This document shows, in pieces, positions 14,231-20,891 of a DNA stretch of 21,560 nucleotides. The stretch is taken from contig DAOUJC010000001.1 of NCBI GenBank assembly GCA_034423135.1, forward strand, positions 1 to 21,560, given 5' to 3'. The position numbers were made by a program, and so were the translations under genes. Under the pieces are notes generated by a model, which did not search any database, was not told the DNA's origin, and saw nothing but the letters and a program-made list of their open reading frames with translations. The stretch is from JAPPHY01 sp034423135. GTDB taxonomy: Bacteria > Chloroflexota > Dehalococcoidia > Lucifugimonadales > UBA2985. Positions within the stretch are counted from its first letter, which is position 1. Each line of letters opens with the position of its first letter.

Positions 14231-14255
14231 CACTACTCGAACCTGGGAGGACACA

Positions 14256-15044
14256 ATGCCCACCGTACGCGCAAACGACATAGACATTGCCTACAGCGAC
14301 CAGGGAAGCGGCGACGTGCCAATCGTGCTGCTGCACGGGTTCCCACTGGACAAGCGGATGTGGCAGCAGCAGGCGGAGGACCTGTCCGCCGACCATCGCG
14401 TGATCGCGCCAGACCTGCGGGGCCACGGCGAATCGCAGGTTACACCCGGCCCGTACACCATGGAGCTTCTGGCCGACGACCTCAACGCCTTCCTGGACGC
14501 GCTGGGCCTGAGCCAGGTGGTGCTCGGAGGCTTCTCCATGGGCGGCTACGTCGCCTTCGCCTTCTACCGCAAGCACCCGGAGAAGGTCGCAAGCCTCCTG
14601 CTGCTGGACACGCGGCCGCAGCCGGACTCCGAAGAGGCCAAGGGCGGCAGGGAGACCATGGCACAACTCGCCGAGAGCGAGGGATCAGCACCCATCGCCG
14701 AGCGGCTGGTGCCACGCCTGCTCTGCGCCGACACGGTCGCCAACTGCCAGGACGTCGTCGATTGTGTGACCACCATGATCACCGAATGCCCGGTCGAGGG
14801 CATCGCCGGCGACCTGCGGGGCATGGCGCTCAGGGGCGACTCGTCTGACCTTCTGCCCAACATCAGCGTTCCCACGCTTCTGGTCGTCGGCGACCAGGAC
14901 GTGATCACGCCTCCCGCGGAGTCGCAGAGCATGGCGGCCGTCATACCCAACGCCACGCTCGTCGAGGTATCCGGCGCGGGCCACCTCTCCAACCTGGAGA
15001 ACCCGGACGCCTTCACCGGCGCCATTCGCGACTTCCTCAAGTAG
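14256..15044 (+). CDS. Alpha/beta-fold hydrolase
   Basis: A 262-residue cytoplasmic hydrolase. H27-G28 (VLLHGFPLD) forms the oxyanion-hole region, DLRGHGES follows, and S94 in GGFSMGG is the nucleophile. The acid is in LVVGDQDVITPP and the base histidine in SGAGHLSNLENP. The closest general types are 3-oxoadipate enol-lactonase (PcaD)-like, BioH-like and esterase members; the substrate cannot be read from sequence. ATG 14256 has GGGAGGA 4 bases upstream. It is transcribed alone, divergent from the his operon. Confidence 0.9.
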   Translation: MPTVRANDIDIAYSDQGSGDVPIVLLHGFPLDKRMWQQQAEDLSADHRVIAPDLRGHGESQVTPGPYTMELLADDLNAFLDALGLSQVVLGGFSMGGYVAFAFYRKHPEKVASLLLLDTRPQPDSEEAKGGRETMAQLAESEGSAPIAERLVPRLLCADTVANCQDVVDCVTTMITECPVEGIAGDLRGMALRGDSSDLLPNISVPTLLVVGDQDVITPPAESQSMAAVIPNATLVEVSGAGHLSNLENPDAFTGAIRDFLK

Positions 15045-15129
15045 CCCGCCAGGCGGCTGGGACAGGCGCCCTTCGAAACCTCTTCCCACTTGATGGGTGG
15101 AGATTGAGGTGGGGCGAGTGGAACACCCT

Positions 15130-15156
15130 CTCTCTCCCCCGTCAAGAGGGAGAGAG
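15130..15156. repeat. Hairpin in the third repeat cluster
   Basis: CTCTCTCCC (15130-15138) pairs with GGGAGAGAG (15148-15156). It lies 86 bp past the hydrolase stop. No T-run follows, so it is a repeat or at best a weak terminator. Confidence 0.5.
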
Positions 15157-15164
15157 AATGCCCG

Positions 15165-15234
15165 CTCAAATGGTTCGACGGGCTCACCATGAGCGGGCGG
15201 GATGTGGCTCGCCATGTGCACGATAGTCCACTCA
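15165..15234. repeat. 70-bp direct repeat, copy 1
   Basis: It starts CTCAAATGGTTCGACGGG and matches 15311-15380 with about three mismatches. It contains the ATGGTTCGAC...CTCACCAT stem of the second repeat cluster. It is part of the gene-free stretch 15045-15513 between convergent genes. Confidence 0.75.
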
Positions 15235-15235
15235 C

Positions 15236-15254
15236 CCCCGTATCAAGTACGGGG
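15236..15254. repeat. Palindromic repeat with covarying stem
   Basis: CCCCGTA (15236-15242) pairs with TACGGGG (15248-15254). The flanks ACTCAC... and ...CAGGCTC match the reverse complement of the 497-515 element. Confidence 0.7.
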
Positions 15255-15310
15255 CAGGCTCTGAGCCTGTCGAAGGGCATGAGCGGGCGGGCGGTTGCGG
15301 AGCGGGCCCC

Positions 15311-15380
15311 CTCAAATGGTTCGACGAGCTCACCATGAGCGGGCGGGATGTGGCTCGCCATGTGCACGATAGTCCGCTCA
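15311..15380. repeat. 70-bp direct repeat, copy 2
   Basis: Second copy of 15165-15234, followed by a variant TGAGCTTATCGAAGG core (about 15383-15400). Confidence 0.75.
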
Positions 15381-15449
15381 TCCTGAGCTTATCGAAGGAA
15401 ATGAGCGGATGGCCGCAGCCGGGGCAAGGCTGCCTATCCGTCATTGCAG

Positions 15450-15473
15450 CCCCGTATCGGGCGGGGTACGGGG
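15450..15473. repeat. Palindromic repeat, third copy with longer loop
   Basis: CCCCGTA (15450-15456) pairs with TACGGGG (15467-15473) around a 10-base GC-rich loop. The following GGGCTCCAGCC also occurs, reversed, near 483-496. Confidence 0.6.
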
Positions 15474-15513
15474 CGGGCTCCAGCCGCAAGCCAGGTGCGC
15501 AGACGGCCCGCGC

Positions 15514-17133
15514 CTACGCCTCCACGCGCAGCCGCGCCAGGTGGAAGTACTCGCCGAAGGACAGGTTTGCGTGGAAGCCCTCGACCCAGGGCCACCACAC
15601 CCACGTGGACTGCCGTGTCTGAGGCATGAACCGCACGGCCTGCTCCATCACGTGCCGCTGGATGTCCAGCGCGATCTCCTGCCTGCGGATTGGATCTTTC
15701 TCGGCCGCCTGCTGGTCGATGAGCGCGTCCAGCGCCTCGCTGGCGTACCCGTGGGTGTTCCACTCCCCGCCGCTGTGCAGCACCGACCTCAGGTACATGT
15801 TGGGCGTTGACATCGGCGCAATGGGGCCAACGAACGCCTGGTACTCGCCGCCGTACCACACCTGATGCGGGTAGTCCGTGGGGTTAACCGTGCGCGTGTC
15901 CACGCGGAATCCCACCCGCTGCAGCTGCTCCGCCAGGTGACCCCCGTACGCTAGGAATGCGTCGCCATAGTCCGCGATGGTGATGGTCAGCTCGCGAGAC
16001 CCATCTGGCAGGTCGTTCACCATGCCCCTGGCGCCGGAGTCCGCGAGGTACGCCCGCATCTCGTCCTCCGGCAGCAGCCAGCCAGGGCCTGCGACCGGCA
16101 TCCCAAGGCTCACGAACCCCAGGCCGTCCCAAACGGCATCCCTCGCCTCCCACGGGTCCAGCGCGGCGAACACGGCCCTTCGCACGCCGGGATCGTTGAG
16201 CGGAGGCGATTGCGTGTTCAGGGCCAGCTCCAGCCCGGCGCCCGCCTCGCGGTATGCTCGGAAACCGACGTCCGCGTGGCCCTCTCGAATGGTGTTGAAG
16301 TCGGCCGGCGCCGTCTCCAGCAGGTCGAGCTTCCGCGTCCGAAAGGCCGCCATGCGCGTGAACTCGTCCACGATGGTGATCAAGTTGAGCCGGTCAAGAC
16401 CCGGCAGGCCAGGCTCGTAGTAGGTCGGGTTGGCATTGAAGTAGTAGCCCGTTTCGTCCCGCGTCCCGTCCCACTGCCAGGGCCCGCTGCCGATGACCGG
16501 CCCCTCTCGCAGGTCGCCGTTCAGATCCACGGCCTCCCGCGCCACGACCTTCGTGAAGCCGCTGGCCAGGCTCGCAAGGAAGTCGGCGTCCGGCGAGCGC
16601 AGGGTGATGCGCAGGGTGTACCTGTCCTCGGCCTCCATCGTATGAATGGCGTCCAATATGCCCGCGTTGGGGTAGCTTGGCGTAAGCTGGCGGCGCAGGC
16701 TGTAGAGCACGTCCTGAGCCACAAGCTCCCTGCCGTTCACGGGCGCCACGTCCTGCCATAAAACGCCTTCACGCAGGCGGAACAGGTAGGTGGTGGGGTC
16801 TACCTGCTCCCAGCTCTCGCACAGGTCGCACTCCGTGGCCTGGCTTGGCGTCTCCACCTCAGGGCCGGACTGGAAGCGAAGCAGCCGGCTATAGACAATG
16901 CCCGGCCCCCACGAGGCCAGCACTTGCGACGGCGAAAGGTGAACGTCCCAGTGATTCAGGGTCAAGGGCGACGCAAGGTCCAGCTTGGCTGTGTCGGGCG
17001 CCACCGCGGTCGCGGGCAGCGTGGGAGTTGGCAATGGCGTCGGTGTCGGCGCGGCCTCCTCGGGCGTGCACGAGAGCAGGAACGGAAGCGCCGCGAGGGC
17101 TGCTGCTATGGCGAAGATGCGACGGGAGAGCAC
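15514..17133 (-). CDS. Peptide/solute-binding lipoprotein of an ABC transporter (SBP family 5)
   Basis: A 539-residue exported lipoprotein. The signal peptide ends in the lipobox LPFLLSC, giving lipidated C22. A Pro/Thr-rich linker (PTPTPLPTPTLP) follows and then the family 5 binding fold. Landmarks are YSRLLRFQSG, LRIT.RSPDADFLASLAS, GSGPWQW (the GTGPY-like motif), the mid-protein VRRAVFAALDPWEARDAV, and the C-terminal EIALDIQRHVMEQAVRFMP. Such proteins deliver oligopeptides or similar solutes to DppBC-type permeases, but no permease or ATPase genes are in the window. It starts at GTG 17133, 8 bp after the UPF0104 stop codon, so the two are co-transcribed. Ligand unknown. Confidence 0.9.
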   Translation of the reverse strand: MLSRRIFAIAAALAALPFLLSCTPEEAAPTPTPLPTPTLPATAVAPDTAKLDLASPLTLNHWDVHLSPSQVLASWGPGIVYSRLLRFQSGPEVETPSQATECDLCESWEQVDPTTYLFRLREGVLWQDVAPVNGRELVAQDVLYSLRRQLTPSYPNAGILDAIHTMEAEDRYTLRITLRSPDADFLASLASGFTKVVAREAVDLNGDLREGPVIGSGPWQWDGTRDETGYYFNANPTYYEPGLPGLDRLNLITIVDEFTRMAAFRTRKLDLLETAPADFNTIREGHADVGFRAYREAGAGLELALNTQSPPLNDPGVRRAVFAALDPWEARDAVWDGLGFVSLGMPVAGPGWLLPEDEMRAYLADSGARGMVNDLPDGSRELTITIADYGDAFLAYGGHLAEQLQRVGFRVDTRTVNPTDYPHQVWYGGEYQAFVGPIAPMSTPNMYLRSVLHSGGEWNTHGYASEALDALIDQQAAEKDPIRRQEIALDIQRHVMEQAVRFMPQTRQSTWVWWPWVEGFHANLSFGEYFHLARLRVEA

Positions 17134-17141
17134 GTCGGCGT

Positions 17142-18224
17142 CTACTTCCCGGTCTCGGTGGAAGGCGCGTTCATCAGGGCCTGAGAGCGTGCCGCCAGCC
17201 TCCCAAGAGAGCCGAGACCCTCTCGGGGCAGGAGAAGAACGGCCATGACGGACGGAGGCACGAAGAAGAGTGCATGAAGTACGAGCGCGTACGGAAACGC
17301 GTGGCTCTTGTCCACGTCGAAGAAGGCCAGAATGTACACAACCGCCGCCTCGAATACGCCGATGGCGCCCGGCACAGTGGGTATGGACGTCGAGACGAAT
17401 ATGGTGGCCATAGTGAGCAAAATCGCCTGTGTCACGGAGATCTCGACGCCCATGCTTCTGGACAGGATCCAGGCGCTCAGGCCAAGTACGCCCCAGTGGA
17501 CCACGCTGGCCAGCACCGAGACCGTCAGGCGGACCTTGTGACGCTCAAGCTCACGCACGGCGGCGGAGAAGGTGGCCAAGATAGGGAACCTCTCGACGAA
17601 TCCGAGACCTCTGCCTCCCCAAGCCAGGAAGTGCACCAGCCCCACCAGCAGTATCGAGATGACCAGCCCTCCCGCGGTGTATCGCGCCAGCTGCCCCGCG
17701 CCGGGCACCACGAACAGCCCCGCCGACAGCAGCAGCGTGGAAGACCACACGTCGATGACCCTGGTCATGCCCAGGGTTGCCAGCGCCGTGCCGCGGCTGA
17801 TGTTGTCTCGGAGCGTAAGCAGGGCGAACTGTGTGGCCTCGCTGGCAACGCGGACGGGCAGGAAGTTGTTGATGCCCAGGCCCATGTTCTCGATGAGGAA
17901 GAGTCTGCGCAGCGAGATGCTCTCCTCAATGAAGAGCACCTGCCACCTGTAGGCCCTAATCAGGTTGCTGAGCAGGAAGACCGCCAGCGACAGCGCTACC
18001 ATGTGCGGAGGCACGTCGGCGAGCGTGTCCAGCACCACATCCCAGTCAAGCCCGCGACTCGCCAGCCATCCCAGTCCGACGCAGATCAGACCGGCGATTA
18101 TAAGGCGTATGATGGTCGCTTTCTTGCTCGGTGTACCGAGGCCAAGTACTGCGAGAACAATTCTCATGGAAGGCAACCGGCCCGCGCCTGGAGGGATATT
18201 GACTGCGCTCCTGGGCAGACCCAT
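17142..18224 (-). CDS. UPF0104 / lysylphosphatidylglycerol synthase-like membrane protein
   Basis: A 360-residue polytopic membrane protein with about eight hydrophobic segments. It matches the flippase-like TM region of the LPG synthase/AglD family: VFLLSNLIRAYRWQVLF near residues 82-98, the signature NNFLPVRVASEATQFALL, then MTRVIDV, and SIPTVPGAIGVFEAAVV near residues 290-306. The catalytic aminoacyl-transfer domain of MprF is absent, so lipid lysylation is not expected; stand-alone members are thought to handle lipid-linked substrates. ATG 18224 lies about 14 bases after the predicted transcription start; ATG 18167 is an alternative that removes 19 residues. It heads a two-gene operon with the binding lipoprotein. 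Confidence 0.85.
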   Translation of the reverse strand: MGLPRSAVNIPPGAGRLPSMRIVLAVLGLGTPSKKATIIRLIIAGLICVGLGWLASRGLDWDVVLDTLADVPPHMVALSLAVFLLSNLIRAYRWQVLFIEESISLRRLFLIENMGLGINNFLPVRVASEATQFALLTLRDNISRGTALATLGMTRVIDVWSSTLLLSAGLFVVPGAGQLARYTAGGLVISILLVGLVHFLAWGGRGLGFVERFPILATFSAAVRELERHKVRLTVSVLASVVHWGVLGLSAWILSRSMGVEISVTQAILLTMATIFVSTSIPTVPGAIGVFEAAVVYILAFFDVDKSHAFPYALVLHALFFVPPSVMAVLLLPREGLGSLGRLAARSQALMNAPSTETGK

Positions 18225-18244
18225 CCAGCACGAGGCTAACCCTC

Positions 18245-18274
18245 AATCTATCCCTTGCTGCGCTCGGTTGTCAA
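18245..18274 (-). promoter_or_regulatory. Promoter of the UPF0104-lipoprotein operon
   Basis: On the minus strand TTGACA (18274-18269), 18 bases, TAGATT (18250-18245). It is the same pair and spacing as the hrcA promoter. Confidence 0.55.
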
Positions 18275-18327
18275 TCTGGAGGCTGCGCGGCTCCGCAATG
18301 ACGGTGACGTGTCTGCGCCTCACGCCC

Positions 18328-18364
18328 AAAAGAGAAGGAGGCCCGGCGGTGCCGAGCCTCCTTC
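18328..18364 (-). terminator. glnA intrinsic terminator
   Basis: GAAGGAGGC and GCCTCCTTC form a 9-bp stem, extended after one mismatch by CGGC/GCCG around a 3-base loop (18334-18364). On the minus strand the hairpin is followed by CTCTTTT. It starts 24 bases after the glnA stop. Confidence 0.75.
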
Positions 18365-18387
18365 CATGCTGCCTGAGTCGTTGCGGT

Positions 18388-19851
18388 CTAGCCGTCGAAG
18401 TACAGGAAGTACTCGTACGGGTGAGGCCGCAGCCGTACGGCGTCGAGCTCGTTGGTGCGCTTGTAGTCCAGCCACGTCTCGATGAGGTCAGGCGTGAACA
18501 CGTCGCCGCGCAACAGGAACTCATGGTCCTGCTCCAGCGCGTCCAGCGACTCGCCAAGGCTGCCGGGCACCTGCTGCACCCTCGCCGCCTCCTCGGGGCT
18601 CAGGTCGTACAGGTTCTGGTCGAGCGGGGAGCCCGGGTCGATCTGGTTCAGGACGCCGTCGATGCCCGCCATGAGCATGGCCGCAAAGGCCAGGTAGGGG
18701 TTGGCCGTGGGGTCCGGGCAGCGGAACTCGACGCGCTTGGCGTGCGCATGGCCGAAGTACATGGGGATGCGGCAGCAGGCGCTGCGGTTCCTCTGGGAGT
18801 AGGCCAGGTTCACCGGGGCCTCGTAGCCGGGCACCAGCCGGCGGTAGGAGTTGGTGCCGGGAGCCGCGAATGCGAGCAGCGCGGGCGCGTGCTTCAGCAG
18901 GCCGCCGATGTAGTGGAGGCCCATCTGGCTGAAACCGGCGTAGCCGTTCGGGTCGGAGAAGAGGTTCTCGCCGCCCTTCCAGATGCTCTGGTGCGTGTGC
19001 ATTCCCGTGCCGTTGTCGCCGAAGAGCGGCTTGGGCATGAAGGTAGCCGTCTTGCCGTGGGCCCGCGCCACGTTCTTCACGACGTACTTGTACGCCATCA
19101 CCATGTCCGCCATGCGTGTCATGGAGTCGAAGACCATGTCGATTTCGCCCTGCCCGGCCGTGGCGACTTCGTGGTGGTGCTTCTCCACCGTGATGCCGAA
19201 CCCGGCCATCTTCAGGCACATCTCGGAGCGAATGTCCTGGAGGGTATCGAATGGAGGCGCCGGGAAGTACCCGCCCTTGAGCCTGGGCTTGTATGCCAGG
19301 TTGGGTGCTTTCTCGCCGTACAAGTCCTTGTTGCTTCCAGAGTTCCAGACCCCCTCTTCCGAGTCGATGAAGTAGTAGCCGCTGTTGGTGTTCTGGTCGA
19401 ATCGCGCGGAGTCGAAGATGAAGAACTCCGGCTCAGGGCCCCAGTAGCTGACGTCGCCAAGTCCCGAGGACTGCAGGAAGGCCTCAGCCTTGTTTGCGAT
19501 GAAGCGCGGGTCCCGGGAGTAACCGGCGTCCGACTCGGGGTCCTTGATCCTGCAGATCAGGCTGAGCGTGGGGATGCCGAAGAACGGGTCGATTGTGCCA
19601 GTGGTTGCGTCCGGCACCAAGAGCATGTCGCTCTCCTGGATCTCCTGGAAGCCGCGGATGCTGGAGCCGTCGAAGCCCGTGCCCTCCACGAACAAGCTGG
19701 GCTTGAGCTCGTTCAGCGGAAGCGTCACGTGCTGGAGCGTGCCCGGCACGTCCGTGAACTTCAGGTCCACCATCTGGATGCCGTTGTCCTGGCAAAACTT
19801 GATTACCTCGTCAGGATTGGTGAATCCTGGAAACTCTCCTGGGGTCGTCAT
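18388..19851 (-). CDS. glnA: Glutamine synthetase, type I
   Basis: A 487-residue GSI that makes glutamine from glutamate, ammonia and ATP. Conserved blocks in order: VDLKFTDVPGTLQHVTLP (beta-grasp), GFDGSSIRGF, DPFF, the metal-binding YWGPEPEFFIFD, VEKHHHEVATAGQGEIDM, the loop MPKPLFGDNGTGMHTHQS, SYRRLVPGYEAPVNLAYS, and RVEFRCPDPTANPYLAFAAML. QNLYDLSPEEA contains Y415 at the adenylylation position of the GSI-beta type, so control by GlnE-like modification is possible. The start ATG has GGAGG 6 bases upstream. It is monocistronic, with its own terminator and a palindromic site upstream. The gene in front of it was a response regulator, now cut. Confidence 0.97.
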   Translation of the reverse strand: MTTPGEFPGFTNPDEVIKFCQDNGIQMVDLKFTDVPGTLQHVTLPLNELKPSLFVEGTGFDGSSIRGFQEIQESDMLLVPDATTGTIDPFFGIPTLSLICRIKDPESDAGYSRDPRFIANKAEAFLQSSGLGDVSYWGPEPEFFIFDSARFDQNTNSGYYFIDSEEGVWNSGSNKDLYGEKAPNLAYKPRLKGGYFPAPPFDTLQDIRSEMCLKMAGFGITVEKHHHEVATAGQGEIDMVFDSMTRMADMVMAYKYVVKNVARAHGKTATFMPKPLFGDNGTGMHTHQSIWKGGENLFSDPNGYAGFSQMGLHYIGGLLKHAPALLAFAAPGTNSYRRLVPGYEAPVNLAYSQRNRSACCRIPMYFGHAHAKRVEFRCPDPTANPYLAFAAMLMAGIDGVLNQIDPGSPLDQNLYDLSPEEAARVQQVPGSLGESLDALEQDHEFLLRGDVFTPDLIETWLDYKRTNELDAVRLRPHPYEYFLYFDG

Positions 19852-19946
19852 ACCTGTCCTCCTCTCGATTCTTATGGTCTAGTGGCACAGCGACGCCGCG
19901 CTAGCGGAGTAAGCCGGGCTCTTCGCTGGTAGCCGATCTACTATGC

Positions 19947-19960
19947 GCAGTATATACTGC
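19947..19960. promoter_or_regulatory. Perfect 14-bp palindrome upstream of glnA
   Basis: GCAGTATATACTGC lies 96 bp before the glnA ATG. On the minus strand it contains TATACT, a good -10 hexamer, so a dimeric regulator bound here would block or set the glnA promoter. A weaker inverted pair, GCCGT/ACGGC, lies at 19979-19994. Confidence 0.45.
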
Positions 19961-20023
19961 CCCCGTTGCACCTACGTTGCCGTGATGTTACGGCTGTGTA
20001 AAATCTCCGACACTAGCCGCCGC

Positions 20024-20125
20024 CTACGCCACCCGGAAGCGGTATCCCACGTTGCGCACGGTCTCGATGAACAGGTGCGACGCGTCCTCCACCTTGCTCC
20101 TCAGCCTGCGGATATGCACGTCAAC
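20024..20125 (-). pseudogene. OmpR/PhoB-type response regulator, 3' remnant
   Basis: Read on the minus strand, 33 codons encode VDVHIRRLRSKVED, a short linker and IETVRNVGYRFRVA, ending at TAG 20026-20024. This is the end of the winged-helix DNA-binding domain of OmpR-family regulators: the recognition helix tail and the beta hairpin G-Y-R-F. Upstream in this frame similarity stops at once (GGG, then NCRGA) and a TGA follows about ten codons further, so the receiver domain and most of the DNA-binding domain are missing. The 5' part is expected on the far side of the integrated element. It reads in the same direction as glnA, 172 bp ahead of it. Confidence 0.8.
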
Positions 20126-20891
20126 TCCTCCTCCATTGCAGCGCCCTGCGCATCAGAGCATCAGCTATAGCTCTCTGGCGACTCTGGTTAGCTGTTCTCC
20201 CCTGGGCAAGCTGTTGGCAGCGATTCCGCAGATCTTGGCGGTACTGAGCAAAGCTGCTGACAGCTTCAGAGCAAATGTTGTCGCCAGGCAACCTAACTCT
20301 ACCAGATTGGTGACACAAGGACAAAGCTTCCAGGTAACGGGCCTGGGATGTGCTTCCTACGCTAATGACTTCACCGTCCCGTCCTCCAACACGGATAGTT
20401 CCTGCTCTCAACAGGCCCACCTCGTCCATCATGGCCTCTCCGACTTCAACGTCGCCTGGCGGCAGGTCAAAGTCGTCTCCTTGGTTGAATCGGCCAACAA
20501 AATCCTCCGGGAACTGCAGCAGGTTTAGACCTGATTCATGGTCATACCATAATTCATCGGCAATGGCCTGTGGGGATGAAGAAGCTCTTTGCCCAGAGCT
20601 ACGGCGATCGTGTTGCGCAATGATCTCCCTCGCTTTGATTGCCTTCTGTAAGTCAGTGACATCCCGGTATATCCTGTCCCTGATGGCAACACGCTCGTCA
20701 GCGTCTTCTATGCCGAGTATCTCCAACGTTGCGTCGTCGAGCTCGCGCCGGTCATCCAGTGCGAACTCATCGTACAGGAATTGGCCGGCATCTCTTTGAG
20801 ACATTCGCTCGCAGGCGGCTATGGCTCGAGTGGCTGCTTCCGACGATGCCTTGCGAATGTCTGGAACGAGCATGGGTTTCTTGTCCTGCAA
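20121..20891 (-). CDS. Unassigned protein; tail resembling N6-adenine methyltransferase C-termini
   Basis: A 256-residue frame starting at TTG 20891 or, more plausibly, ATG 20873 (MLVPDIRKASSEA). I do not recognise the family with certainty. The segment FALDDRRELDDATLEILGI, followed by a helix rich in Arg/Glu (DERVAIRDRIYRDVTDLQKA), resembles the C-terminal tails of Eco57I-like DNA methyltransferases, but no methylase motifs (FxGxG, NPPY) are present. It may therefore be a truncated 3' fragment. Later sequence includes GTIRVGGRDGEVISVGS, a small beta region. Base composition is visibly less GC-rich than the neighbours, suggesting acquired DNA. It overlaps the recombinase frame by 125 bp and its last codon and stop lie inside the response regulator remnant. 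Confidence 0.55.
   Translation of the reverse strand: MQDKKPMLVPDIRKASSEAATRAIAACERMSQRDAGQFLYDEFALDDRRELDDATLEILGIEDADERVAIRDRIYRDVTDLQKAIKAREIIAQHDRRSSGQRASSSPQAIADELWYDHESGLNLLQFPEDFVGRFNQGDDFDLPPGDVEVGEAMMDEVGLLRAGTIRVGGRDGEVISVGSTSQARYLEALSLCHQSGRVRLPGDNICSEAVSSFAQYRQDLRNRCQQLAQGRTANQSRQRAIADALMRRALQWRRS

Noticed and set aside
13407..14255. N-terminal extension of the alpha/beta hydrolase frame
   Set aside because: It is antisense to hisF. The hydrolase has a good ribosome site and a family-typical start at 14256.
17965..19932. 655-codon plus-strand open frame
   Set aside because: It lies opposite glnA, whose protein is unmistakable; the translation has no domain signal.
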